NCBI RefSeq assembly: GCF_014284365.1
Contig: NZ_JACOGG010000008.1
Coordinates: 1 to 64,000 of the forward strand
DNA from: Cognatundibacterium rugosum
Lineage (GTDB): Bacteria; Pseudomonadota; Gammaproteobacteria; Burkholderiales; Burkholderiaceae_D
Direction of reading: 5' to 3'
DNA: 64,000 nucleotides
The notes under the pieces were generated by a model. It was given only the letters and a program-made list of their open reading frames with translations, was not told the DNA's origin and searched no databases. Shown here in pieces: positions 25,535 to 34,685 of this stretch; position 1 is the first letter of the stretch, and each line of letters starts with the position of its first letter. The translations under genes were made by a program, and so were the position numbers.

Positions 25535-27007
25535 ATGAATATGAAATGCAGTCTGATTCCTATCCTGTTGCTGACTAGCGCTTGCAGCAGCACAGTGCGC
25601 GCTCCGGCCGAACAGCTGGTGGCCACGCCTGTGCAGACTCAGCAATCTCTGCTGCAGGCTTTGCCACCAACTACGCAGGCCGCCAGCTTGCAGCAATGGT
25701 GGCAGGCGCAGGGTGATCCCGCCTTGCTACAACTGATTTCAGCAGCACAAACCGTGAGCCCCGGCATTGCCCAAGCCTGGGCTAACATAGAAACTGCCCG
25801 TGCAGCGCGTGTGAGCAGTGGTGCCGCCTTGTTGCCGACGCTGGATGCAACTGTCAATGCCAGTCGTGGCCGCAGTCAGCCTGGTATGCCAGTTGCTAAT
25901 CAGGGACAAGCCGGTTTACAAACTTCCTGGGAAATAGATGTGTTTGGTGCTGGCCGGGCAAGTCGTGATGCCAGTCAGGCCAGCCTGGATGCGAGTCGTG
26001 CGTTGTGGCATGACGCCAGAATCTCAGTGGCTGCGGAAACCGCCACGCAGTACGTGAATGCGCGCCAGTGTCAGCTGACACTGGCATTGACCCGCAAAGA
26101 CAGTGAATCCAGGCAGGAAACTGTACGGGTAACAGCGCTTAGTGCGAAAGCCGGTGTGGCTTCGCAAAACCAATTTGTACTGGCTCAAGCCGCGGCGGCC
26201 GAGGGAAATAACCGTACGCTGCAACAGCAGGCCGCCTGCGATGTCGAGCGTAAGGCGCTGGTGGCACTGACTGGCTTGCCTGAAACCGAAGTCGCAGCGC
26301 TGATACAGCAAGCGGCACCCCAGCCAGCCTGGCAACCGGTCGGCATCAGCAGTCTGCCAGCCAGCGTGTTGAATCAGCGGCCCGATGTGTATGCAGCGGA
26401 ACAGGAGATGACTGCAGCGTATGCGCAAATTTCAGCAGCGCAGGCACAGCGTTATCCACGTCTGAGTCTGACCGGTTTTGTTGGTCGCACCAGAATCGAC
26501 AGCGGTGCCACAGACCTGACTGGTCCAAGCTGGTCGCTGGGTCCTGTCAACCTGACTCTGCCCTTGTTTAACGGTGGCCGTCTGGCAGCCAATGTCGATG
26601 CGGCCGAAGCGCGTTATCTGGCCAGTGCCAGCAATTACCAGGCTAAAGTGCGGCAGGCAGTGCGTGAGGTGGAAGAAGCACTGGTGAATTTGCGCAGTGC
26701 CGAAGCCAGACAACAGGATGCCGCACTGGCCGCACGTTCCTATGCAGCGCATGCAGCTCAAACTGCGAGCCGCTATCAGCAAGGTATGGCCAGTCTGTTT
26801 GATCTGGAAGACGCACGCCGTAGCGCGTTTGCGGCCGAGCTCAATGAAAGCACGCTGCAATCGGAACGTCGCCGTGCCTGGATCGCGCTGTACCGCGCTG
26901 CCGGTGGCGGCTGGAGCACGCAGGCAGTCATGCCTGCCGCTGCTGCCGCGGCTCCTGCAGCGCCTACGTCTGCTACGGCAGCTACCTCCGCACAGAATTC
27001 ACAATAA
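25535..27007 (+). CDS. Outer-membrane efflux lipoprotein, NodT/OprM type
   Basis: A 490-residue channel component of a tripartite efflux system. The N-terminus is a lipoprotein signal with LLLTSAC before the acylated Cys. Two OEP repeats follow, with coiled helices rich in Ala and Gln and the family block LNQRPDVYAAEQEMTAAYAQI ... AQRYPRLSLTGF ... LFNGGRL. The C-terminus is a low-complexity Ala/Pro tail. The start is uncertain: TTG at 25529 is better spaced from GGAG, ATG at 25535 is the usual codon. It is the first gene of the pump operon. Confidence 0.9.
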   Translation: MNMKCSLIPILLLTSACSSTVRAPAEQLVATPVQTQQSLLQALPPTTQAASLQQWWQAQGDPALLQLISAAQTVSPGIAQAWANIETARAARVSSGAALLPTLDATVNASRGRSQPGMPVANQGQAGLQTSWEIDVFGAGRASRDASQASLDASRALWHDARISVAAETATQYVNARQCQLTLALTRKDSESRQETVRVTALSAKAGVASQNQFVLAQAAAAEGNNRTLQQQAACDVERKALVALTGLPETEVAALIQQAAPQPAWQPVGISSLPASVLNQRPDVYAAEQEMTAAYAQISAAQAQRYPRLSLTGFVGRTRIDSGATDLTGPSWSLGPVNLTLPLFNGGRLAANVDAAEARYLASASNYQAKVRQAVREVEEALVNLRSAEARQQDAALAARSYAAHAAQTASRYQQGMASLFDLEDARRSAFAAELNESTLQSERRRAWIALYRAAGGGWSTQAVMPAAAAAAPAAPTSATAATSAQNSQ

Positions 27008-27028
27008 TCCCGCTTGCTAAGAAAGCAG

Positions 27029-28279
27029 ATGACTATGTTTACTCAAATTTCACAGCATTTTTCTTTACACACTGTGCTTCGTTCCTCGTTTTGGGCGACT
27101 TCTTCCGTCCTGGTCTTACTGGCCGCATTGGGCAGCTACAGCCTGTCTATGGCGGCTGACAGCAGTGCATCGGCGCAGGCCAATAGCAGCGCAGCAGCGA
27201 ATAGCAAACTCAAACCTGCGCTGACCGTCACGACTACGCAGCCTACTATTGCAGACATACCGCTGCGGCTGGCGGCCAATGGCAATGTGCAGGCCTGGCA
27301 GGAGGCCATCATCGGCTCAGAAGCAAATGGCTTACGCATACAGGAGTTGCACGTCAATATTGGTGACGTGGTTCAGCGCGGTCAGCTATTGGCCAGCTTT
27401 GTCAGCGAAACGGTACAGACCGATCTGGCAGCAGCCCAGGCCAGCGTGGCAGAAGCAGCAGCCAATCTGGCTGAGGCACAGGCCAATGCCGAACGCGCAC
27501 GCAATTTGCAAAACACAGGTGCACTGAGTGCCCAGCAAATCGGTCAGTACCTGAGTGCCGAAGCGACCGCCAAAGCCAGACTGGATGCAACTAAAGCAGC
27601 GCTGGCGGCGCAACAGCTCAGGATGAAACATACCCGCGTGCTGGCACCCGATGCCGGTGTGATCAGTGCCCGTACTGCGACGTTTGGTGCGGTCGTGCAG
27701 AGTGGCGCGGAACTGTTCCGCATGATACGGCAAGGGCGGCTGGAATGGCGTGCCGAACTGACGGCAGCAGAAATGGCACGGATCAGCAATGGCGGCGAAG
27801 CCATCGTGACCGCACCCGGCGGCGCGCAATGGAAGGGCAAGGTGCGTATGGTGGCTCCGGTACTGGATGCGCAAACCCGCAACGGCCTGGTCTATGTCGA
27901 CTTGCAGCCGCCTAAGGAAGCGAAGGCAGCGGGCGTGTTCAAGCCCGGCATGTATGCCAAGGGCGAATTCCTGCTCGGTCATTCTGCCGGATTGACGATA
28001 CCGCAGCAGGCCATCGTAGTCAGGGATGGCTTTAGTTATGTCTTCCGTTTGAATAAAGATGGCAAAGTCACGCAAGTGAAGCTGCAGACCGGACGCCGGG
28101 TCACTCAGCCGCAAGGTGAAGTGGTGGAGGTGCTGTCCGGTTTGCAAGCCGGTCAGACCGTGGTGGTCAGCGGCGCCGGTTTCCTCAATGACGGCGATCT
28201 GGTTAAGGTGGTTAATCCTGCAGCGGACAAGCCGGCCGCTGCGGCCGTTGCTGCCACCACCGCCAGCACACAAAAATAA
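27029..28279 (+). CDS. RND efflux periplasmic adaptor (membrane fusion protein)
   Basis: 416 residues: an N-terminal hydrophobic export segment (about 15-42), lipoyl-like halves around VQRGQLLASF, a coiled-coil hairpin rich in Ala/Glu (AAQASVAEAAANLAEAQ), and the beta-barrel and membrane-proximal parts (FKPGMYAKGEFLL, TIPQQAIVVRDGFSYVF, GLQAGQTVVVSGAGFLNDGD). These are HlyD/AcrA-family features. The first ATG is at 27029; a TTG at 27014 is possible. It is ten bases before the pump gene. Confidence 0.9.
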   Translation: MTMFTQISQHFSLHTVLRSSFWATSSVLVLLAALGSYSLSMAADSSASAQANSSAAANSKLKPALTVTTTQPTIADIPLRLAANGNVQAWQEAIIGSEANGLRIQELHVNIGDVVQRGQLLASFVSETVQTDLAAAQASVAEAAANLAEAQANAERARNLQNTGALSAQQIGQYLSAEATAKARLDATKAALAAQQLRMKHTRVLAPDAGVISARTATFGAVVQSGAELFRMIRQGRLEWRAELTAAEMARISNGGEAIVTAPGGAQWKGKVRMVAPVLDAQTRNGLVYVDLQPPKEAKAAGVFKPGMYAKGEFLLGHSAGLTIPQQAIVVRDGFSYVFRLNKDGKVTQVKLQTGRRVTQPQGEVVEVLSGLQAGQTVVVSGAGFLNDGDLVKVVNPAADKPAAAAVAATTASTQK

Positions 28280-28288
28280 GGGGCGATT

Positions 28289-31200
28289 GTGAACTTTTCA
28301 GCGCTATCAATTAAAAACCCGATACCGGCGATCATGCTGTTTATCTTGCTGACGCTGGCTGGCCTGCTATCGTTCAAGGCGACCATCGTGCAGGATTTTC
28401 CGGATATCGAATTACCCATCGTGACTGTCAGCGCGACCTTGCAGGGCGCAGCACCGGCTCAGCTTGAAACCGAAGTCGCACGTAAAATCGAAGATGCAGT
28501 GTCTTCCGTACAGGGCGTAAAAAACGTCTACACCAAGGTGCTGGATGGCGATGTGTCGGTGACGGTGGAATTCATCCTAGAAAAACAAATCTCGGATGCT
28601 GTCAATGAAGTGCGCGATGCCGTCGCCACAGTCAGGGCGGATTTACCCAGCGAAATGCGCGACCCAGTGGTGACCAAAGCCTCAACGGCGGGGCGGGTGG
28701 TGAGCACCTATACCGTGGAAGCCAAGGCAGACGCGGCTGACAGCAAGGATGGCCCGGAAAGCCGCATGGATATTCAGGATCTGAGCTGGTTCGTGGATAA
28801 CACCGTGGCGAAACGCTTGCGTAATATTCCCGGCGTCGGTGCCGTCAAACGGGTAGGCGGCGTTAACCGTGAAGTGCGGGTCGAGCTGAATGCCGATCAG
28901 ATGGCGGCGTTGAATGTGTCCGCCGTCGATGTCTCGCGCCGTATCAAACTGGTACAGCAGGAAGCACCCGGTGGCCGTGGTGACGTGAGTGGTGCAGAGC
29001 AATCGATACGTACCATCGCCACTGTCAAAACGGCTGCAGAACTGGCACAGCTGGATGTACCGTTGCCGGATGGCCGCCACATACGGCTGGAGCAGGTTGC
29101 GAAGGTCAGCGATACTATCGCCGAGCCGCGCTCAGTCGCCACGCTGGATGGCAAAGTGGTGGTGGGCTTTGAAGTGTTCCGTACCAAGGGTGCGAGCGAA
29201 GTTGATGTGGCACTGGCCAGCAAACAGGCGATAGAAGAACTCAAAGTACATTATCCCAAGCTGCATTTTTTTGAGGCGATAGATAACGCACAGCCGGTAG
29301 AAGAAAACTTTGATGGCTCTATGCATTTGCTGTACGAAGGCGCTTTGCTGGCGGTGCTGGTGGTCTGGTGGTTCCTGCGTGACTGGCGCGCGACCATAGT
29401 CGCAGCAGCTGCTTTGCCTTTGTCGGTAATCCCGACTTTTCTGGGGCTGAAGTATTTCGGCTACACCCTCAATACCGTGACCCTGCTGTCACTCGCGCTG
29501 GTGGTGGGTGTGCTGGTTGATGATGCGATCGTGGAAATCGAAAACATCGCACGCCATCTGCAAATGGGTAAATCCCCGATGCAGGCTGCGATGGAAGCAG
29601 CTGATGAAATCGGGATGGCGGTGATCGCCACGACCTTTGCGCTGGTGGCTGTGTTTTTGCCGACCGCCTTTATGGGCGGAGTACCAGGGCTATTCTTCAA
29701 GCAGTTTGGCTGGACGGCGGTGATCGCGATTCTGGCATCGCTGGTGGTGGCGCGTTTGCTCACACCGATGATGGCGGCCTATCTGTTAAAGCCTGCCTCT
29801 GATGCAAAGGGACATGCACATGGGCATGGTGAATCTGCAGATGGCTGGATCATGCAACGCTACATGCGCACTATGCAATGGTGTCTGCGCCATCGTCTGC
29901 TCACAATGTTGGCGGCAGCGGCATTCTTTGTAGGCTCAATTACGCTGGTCGGTTTGCTGCCTACCGGCTTTGTACCCGCCTCTGATCGTGCCCAGACCCA
30001 GGTCAACATCGAACTGCCACCCGGCAGCACGCTGGCCGAGACCCGTGCATTGGCGGAGCAGGCACGTGTGCTGATCAAAGAAGACCGCAATGTGCTGAGT
30101 ATCTTCAGCTCTATCGGTGGCGGCTCCAGCGGTGATGCGTTTGCGCCAGGCGCAGCGGCTGAAGCACGCCGTGCGGTGTTGACGATTACCACCACCCATC
30201 GTGACAACAGAAAGGCCAGCATGGCCGATATCGATGGCGCGATACGTGAAAAACTGGCGTCACTGCCAGGTGCTAAATTCACCGTCGGCCCACCCGATTC
30301 CGGCGTCAAAATGCAGTTAGTGCTGAAGAGTGAAGACCCGGTCGCCTTGGTGGAAGCGGCCAGAAGCGTAGAGCGTGAATTGCGGACCCTGAAAGGCGTA
30401 GGCAATGTGAGTTCCAGTGCTTCACTGGTACGTCCGGAAATCATCGTCAGACCCGATATGGCGCGTGCCGCCGAGCTGGGCGTGACCGCGGCCAGCATCG
30501 GTGAAACGGTGCGCGTGGCGACTGCAGGGGATTACGACACCATGCTGCCTAAGCTGAATCTGGCGCAACGTCAGGTGCCGATTCGTATCAAGCTGCCTGA
30601 TCATTTCCGCGCTAGCCTGGCCGATATCGAGCGCCTGACAGTGCCGGGTAAAAATGGTCCGGTGATGTTGGCGACCGTCGCGAAAGTCACGATGGAATCC
30701 GGCCCGGCCCAGATCGATCGCCTGAACCGCAGCCGCAATGTCACGCTGGATGTGGAATTGGGTAGCCGCCAACTGGGTGAAGTCAATGAAGAAGCACGCG
30801 CACTGCCCAGCATGAAAAATCTGCCTGCCGCAGTCAGTATCGCAGAACTGGGCGACGCACAGGAAATGCAGGCGCTGTTCGCCAGCTTTGGTATCGCGAT
30901 GCTGATCGGTATCCTGTGTATCTATGGCGTGCTGGTCTTGCTGTTCAAAGACTTCCTGCAGCCGGTAACGATTTTGGCCGCACTGCCGCTGAGTATAGGC
31001 GGTGCCTTCGTCGCCTTGCTGGTGACTGGTCAGGCTTTATCCATGCCGTCCATGATAGGCCTGATTATGTTGATGGGGATCGTGACCAAGAACTCGATTC
31101 TGCTGGTCGATTATGCGGTGCTGGCACGCGCAGAAGGCATGAGTCGTTTTGATGCATTGGTCGACGCCTGCCATAAACGCAGCCGTCCTATCATCATGAC

Positions 31201-31417
31201 CACCATCGCCATGGGAGCCGGCATGATGCCGCTGGCTCTTGGCTGGGGCGCCGACCCCAGCTTCCGCTCGCCAATGGCGATTGCCGTGATCGGCGGCCTG
31301 ATCACCTCGACCTTACTGAGTCTGCTGGTGGTCCCCGCCGTGTTCACCTACATCGACGACTTCGAACACCTGCTGGGCCGCCTGCGCGGCAAGAAAACGG
31401 CGCAGGCTGTGAGTTAA
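28289..31417 (+). CDS. RND multidrug efflux pump permease, HAE-1 type
   Basis: A 1042-residue, 12-helix proton antiporter. The start is GTG with AAGGGG upstream. The N-terminus SIKNPIPAIMLFILLTLAGL is followed by VQDFPDIELPIVTV. The TM4 proton relay is VDDAIVEIENIARHL with the Asp pair near 411, and TM10 carries GIVTKNSILLVDYA. Two large periplasmic loops are present. With the preceding genes it forms a full TetR-controlled tripartite exporter. The substrate range cannot be read from sequence. Confidence 0.95.
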   Translation: MNFSALSIKNPIPAIMLFILLTLAGLLSFKATIVQDFPDIELPIVTVSATLQGAAPAQLETEVARKIEDAVSSVQGVKNVYTKVLDGDVSVTVEFILEKQISDAVNEVRDAVATVRADLPSEMRDPVVTKASTAGRVVSTYTVEAKADAADSKDGPESRMDIQDLSWFVDNTVAKRLRNIPGVGAVKRVGGVNREVRVELNADQMAALNVSAVDVSRRIKLVQQEAPGGRGDVSGAEQSIRTIATVKTAAELAQLDVPLPDGRHIRLEQVAKVSDTIAEPRSVATLDGKVVVGFEVFRTKGASEVDVALASKQAIEELKVHYPKLHFFEAIDNAQPVEENFDGSMHLLYEGALLAVLVVWWFLRDWRATIVAAAALPLSVIPTFLGLKYFGYTLNTVTLLSLALVVGVLVDDAIVEIENIARHLQMGKSPMQAAMEAADEIGMAVIATTFALVAVFLPTAFMGGVPGLFFKQFGWTAVIAILASLVVARLLTPMMAAYLLKPASDAKGHAHGHGESADGWIMQRYMRTMQWCLRHRLLTMLAAAAFFVGSITLVGLLPTGFVPASDRAQTQVNIELPPGSTLAETRALAEQARVLIKEDRNVLSIFSSIGGGSSGDAFAPGAAAEARRAVLTITTTHRDNRKASMADIDGAIREKLASLPGAKFTVGPPDSGVKMQLVLKSEDPVALVEAARSVERELRTLKGVGNVSSSASLVRPEIIVRPDMARAAELGVTAASIGETVRVATAGDYDTMLPKLNLAQRQVPIRIKLPDHFRASLADIERLTVPGKNGPVMLATVAKVTMESGPAQIDRLNRSRNVTLDVELGSRQLGEVNEEARALPSMKNLPAAVSIAELGDAQEMQALFASFGIAMLIGILCIYGVLVLLFKDFLQPVTILAALPLSIGGAFVALLVTGQALSMPSMIGLIMLMGIVTKNSILLVDYAVLARAEGMSRFDALVDACHKRSRPIIMTTIAMGAGMMPLALGWGADPSFRSPMAIAVIGGLITSTLLSLLVVPAVFTYIDDFEHLLGRLRGKKTAQAVS

Positions 31418-31454
31418 GATCGGGTGTTTTTTTTTTGCAGCTTCGCCAGTTTTG

Positions 31455-31480
31455 CCAGCACCACTTTTGTGTGGTGCTGG
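31455..31480 (+). other. Hairpin after the RND operon
   Basis: CCAGCACCAC and GTGGTGCTGG form a perfect 10-bp stem with loop TTTTGT, 38 bases after the pump stop. There is no T-run after it, so termination here is uncertain. Confidence 0.4.
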
Positions 31481-31574
31481 TGGTTGAGAGCGTCACATGG
31501 TGCTCTGTTCGCATGAGAAAACAGGTGGCATTAAAAAAACAGATTTTTCACCAGTGTGTATGTTGCTCGATAGC

Positions 31575-31955
31575 TCAGGCAGCATTTCCGCTGCTTTGAG
31601 CAGACCTGTTTCTGTTACCCAATTCTCGTTCGTAACTAGCCAAAGCGAATGATGCAACACACTGAAGAATGCCGGGTTTCATTCCGACCGCACTCAGCAA
31701 GACCAGACCCAGGCATACGCCAAAACCTGCGCCAAAAACAAGTTGATCCCGGCCCGACGAGGAAAGAGGAAAAACGATGGTGCACAACATGGCTAAGTTG
31801 TAGACGATTGCTAACAAGAGCGCACTCGTATTTACTTGTCCACCAGGTAGCAGCCATTCGATGGCTACGGCAGACCAGATGGCTGTGGTTTTCAGATAGG
31901 TCAATACGCAGATAAGCAGCGTGATGAAGTGGCAGATGATGACTGTGCGTTTCAT
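31575..31955 (-). CDS. Small integral membrane protein of unknown function
   Basis: 126 residues with about four hydrophobic segments (ICHFITLLICVLTYL, LLLAIVYNLAMLCTIVFPL, GFGVCLGLVLLSAVG and a weaker fourth) and a polar C-terminal tail. I recognise no family motif. It is the last gene of the minus-strand accessory cluster 31.5-35.2 kb, 76 bases downstream of the methionine aminopeptidase-like gene. Confidence 0.55.
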   Translation of the reverse strand: MKRTVIICHFITLLICVLTYLKTTAIWSAVAIEWLLPGGQVNTSALLLAIVYNLAMLCTIVFPLSSSGRDQLVFGAGFGVCLGLVLLSAVGMKPGILQCVASFALASYERELGNRNRSAQSSGNAA

Positions 31956-32031
31956 GTAGTTTTTACGTGGGTTTCAGAGCACTTAGAAATAAAATACTTG
32001 TAGCTTCGTCCTCGAATGCTATGTCGACTAC

Positions 32032-32823
32032 TCATTTATATGTAGAAGTGAGTAGCTCAGGGCCATTATCACCAATCAGTACAATATGACTAAAGACCGC
32101 TGACGGAAGCCGCTCTTTGTCAATCACAGTCCAGTTATCAGCAGCTAATTTTTCATGCGGTTGTGCTGCATGTCCCAGTGCTAGCAAAGAAAACATCGTT
32201 CCTGTCGAAAGGGTATGATCTTCGCCTATAAGTCCCTTTGGTAAAACAAATTGTGGAAATATGATGGGTTCCCGGCCTATCAGGTGACCAACAAAATTTT
32301 TAGATAAAACAATTTTTTCTGCTAGAGCGACTTCATGCAATGCCGTCACGATACTTGAGATCTTCGCATTTGGAGTGCACATCTGAATTGCATTTTCCAG
32401 GCATTTCAATGTCGATGACATTAGATGGATTTTTGCTGGAGATGATTTTTCTTCTCCTACAAGCATGGTCCAGTTCTGACTGCAAAATGCACTCATAGCG
32501 TCATTCGTTCCGAGTGATATCTTGACCAAATCACCTGCTTCAATACGCGTATTATGTTTTGGTATCCCATTCATTATTTCGTGGTTACGGCAAATGGAAA
32601 TATCTTCTGGAAACGAAAACGTCTTGCGAAATGAAAATTCAACTCCGATTTCTTTCGCTGCTACACGCGCTATGTCCGCAAGGTCTGCCGTTGTTATACC
32701 TGGAACGATACTACTCAGAATTTGATCGAAAATGAAATTTTGCTTTTTCGCGAGCACCTTTATCCGCTCAATAGTTACTTGATCGTTTGCTTGAGTCGGC
32801 GTTAATTTTGTATAGAGCGGCAT
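32032..32823 (-). CDS. Degenerate methionine aminopeptidase-like (M24 fold) protein
   Basis: 263 residues from the ATG at 32823 align end to end with type I MetAP: RNHEIMNGIP for the NEVVCHGIP loop, AGDLVKISLG for DGDIVNIDV, FVGHLIGREP for YCGHGIGR, DNWTVIDKE for DGWTVKTKD. Compared with E. coli Map, five of six key residues are changed (H79 to N, D97 to S, D108 to S, E204 to L, E235 to S); only H171 remains. It is therefore almost surely not a working metallopeptidase and may bind peptide N-termini or serve as a decoy or immunity protein. The frame continues to a TTG at 32946, so the start is uncertain. Confidence 0.75.
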   Translation of the reverse strand: MPLYTKLTPTQANDQVTIERIKVLAKKQNFIFDQILSSIVPGITTADLADIARVAAKEIGVEFSFRKTFSFPEDISICRNHEIMNGIPKHNTRIEAGDLVKISLGTNDAMSAFCSQNWTMLVGEEKSSPAKIHLMSSTLKCLENAIQMCTPNAKISSIVTALHEVALAEKIVLSKNFVGHLIGREPIIFPQFVLPKGLIGEDHTLSTGTMFSLLALGHAAQPHEKLAADNWTVIDKERLPSAVFSHIVLIGDNGPELLTSTYK

Positions 32824-33037
32824 TTGATAATTGAAAAGTGGGATATTTTTCGTACGGCCAGACGATGGTTCGCTAACTTGTTTCGACGAAGAAAACGGAT
32901 TTCGCCTTGGGGGGCTGGCATGAGCACAAAACCTGGCCACAAGCAATGATTCGCAATCAACGCTAATGCCTGATTGTCTTGTGTGAAAAGTAGTCTGTCA
33001 AAAGACACTTGAAATACACTTTTAGGTAACGGCTTGT

Positions 33038-33820
33038 TCAGACTGCGCTATTGAGCGCCTCGATGAAAGTGTTCGCAGGCCACTGCTTTCGGTCTGAAAC
33101 CTGACCGTCGCCTAGTTCGATGAGTCTGGGCTTGCCTTCTGTGTTAAATACAATGTCAACCGAGAAGAAAGGACTCTCAATACGGCGTGCGATGTCTTGT
33201 ACGATATCGGGAATGATGCCATTCCGAGCCAGCACTTTGCCCCGTAGGACAAAGTAGCGTTCTTCAGTTTCATGCAAAAGGTCTTCGAACTCTCGGATAC
33301 ATACGCCACCTTCTAACTTGCCGCGATAGCGTTCAATCAAGGTTACTACTTCGTGTACTTCCGCAGCATTCTTGGCGACTGACCCGCGCGAAGTGGTGAG
33401 CGATTTGACGAAATCCTTAACGAAGTATGCATTCCAACCCGTTGTGGATAGTGCCAATGAAAAATCATCGTTTTTCGCCAGGGTGATTGTTGTTGGTGTC
33501 AGATCCTTGCATTGGTCGTACCACTCAGGAAGATAATGACAGCGTCGGTAGTTCTCAGCGGTTACGACAACAGTTGCTCCCATCAACTCAATTGATTCTT
33601 GCAATTGAGCGTAGCGTTCCGGAGTTAACATCCAGCCGCGATAAAGGATATCTCCTTCAAAAACCTTTGCGGGATGGGGTCTAAATTCGCCACACTCGAA
33701 GTCTTCAAAAGAAAACAGAAAGCAAGTAAAGCCGTTGTGTTGAGCTGCGCAGAACTCTTCCTCGTATGCCTCGTCAGGTTTCTTTTTGTTGAAGGGATCA
33801 CACGGGTAGAGTAGGTGCAT
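33038..33820 (-). CDS. ATP-grasp protein, R2K clade-like
   Basis: A 260-residue ATP-dependent ligase-type protein. The N-terminal half (MHLLYPCDPFNKKKPDEAYEE start, YRGWML) and C-terminal half (FVKDFVKSL, GGVCIREFEDL, FFSVDIVFNTEGKPRLIELGDGQVSD) match the ATP-grasp R2K family formerly called DUF4343, including the late Asp/Glu-Leu-Gly metal site. R2K proteins often occur in peptide-modification and toxin-immunity gene neighbourhoods. The substrate is unknown. It lies upstream of the pseudo-MetAP gene in the same direction. Confidence 0.75.
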   Translation of the reverse strand: MHLLYPCDPFNKKKPDEAYEEEFCAAQHNGFTCFLFSFEDFECGEFRPHPAKVFEGDILYRGWMLTPERYAQLQESIELMGATVVVTAENYRRCHYLPEWYDQCKDLTPTTITLAKNDDFSLALSTTGWNAYFVKDFVKSLTTSRGSVAKNAAEVHEVVTLIERYRGKLEGGVCIREFEDLLHETEERYFVLRGKVLARNGIIPDIVQDIARRIESPFFSVDIVFNTEGKPRLIELGDGQVSDRKQWPANTFIEALNSAV

Positions 33821-33886
33821 ATTTGATATGGCTGAATTATTTTAAAAATGGAGATCGACTTTAACATGAAAATATCAATGTGATAA

Positions 33887-34606
33887 TCAATTTCCAGTCA
33901 CATCAAAGCTGCTGCGATTGAATAACTTCGAAACTCGCAGCGCCGCATTTTGTACTTGCGGATGTGGGTCTTTAATTAAGCTGAGAATAAGGTTTGTTGA
34001 ATCGGTTAAATGCGCGGAGCCAATTGCATCTGCAACGGCTTCGCGGACGAAGAAGCTAGGGTGCTCTGCCAGGTTTTGGAGAACTTGTTCGTGCTCACCA
34101 CGCAGAAGCGGCAAGTAGAGGCAGATGAGAAATTCACTGTCGTCGAATTCTGTAGCTCGCGCCAGTTCGGACAGTACTGCAGAGAGTGCAGCCTGGTTTG
34201 GGTGCACAGGATCTTCGATTTCTAACTCTCCTAATTTCGTGTGACTGACATGTAATTTACGTAAAAATTCTTCAAACGCATTAAGAGATGCGAATTCTAT
34301 CTTTGGCTCGGGGTCGTGATTAAAATGCACTACCATTCCCGTAGCGATACCCTCCGTGATGTAGCAATATGGATTCGAGTCACCTATATCATTCAGGACG
34401 ACAAGTCCAAGATGCTTTCCGCTATTGACACTCCGCACATCATGCGACTTTTGGGCGCTCGTTTTTGCGTCAAGGATGTTAATCTGAAGTTCTTCCGAGT
34501 TGAACTCATTCTTTGCATTTAAAAAGCTAATGATCTCAGCTGGAATGCTAACTTCCTGAGTTGCTGGCTGTATAGCCGCTTGCTTCTTCTTGAAAATTCC
34601 AAACAT
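33887..34606 (-). CDS. SUKH/SMI1-KNR4-like protein with C-terminal HEAT repeats
   Basis: 239 residues. The middle part, with GDSNPYCYITEG, GMVVHFNHDPEP and FASLNAFEEFLRKL, resembles the C-terminal half of SMI1/KNR4 (SUKH) folds, a superfamily rich in immunity proteins. The last 80 residues look like two or three HEAT-type helical repeats (HPSFFVREAVADAIGSA, DPHPQVQNAALRVSKLF). Assignment is by pattern only. No toxin gene is adjacent. Confidence 0.55.
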   Translation of the reverse strand: MFGIFKKKQAAIQPATQEVSIPAEIISFLNAKNEFNSEELQINILDAKTSAQKSHDVRSVNSGKHLGLVVLNDIGDSNPYCYITEGIATGMVVHFNHDPEPKIEFASLNAFEEFLRKLHVSHTKLGELEIEDPVHPNQAALSAVLSELARATEFDDSEFLICLYLPLLRGEHEQVLQNLAEHPSFFVREAVADAIGSAHLTDSTNLILSLIKDPHPQVQNAALRVSKLFNRSSFDVTGN

Positions 34607-34685
34607 TTTTGATTGCCCAAGTGATTTTTCATTTGTCGCTTAGCTACATTAACTGGTTCTAGGCGTGACGATACATGTTTCTTCG

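Noticed and set aside
27386..28273. Long antisense frame (295 codons) opposite the RND adaptor gene
   Set aside because: It lies wholly within a well-supported gene, has Cys/His/Arg-rich composition typical of an antisense shadow and no recognisable motif.
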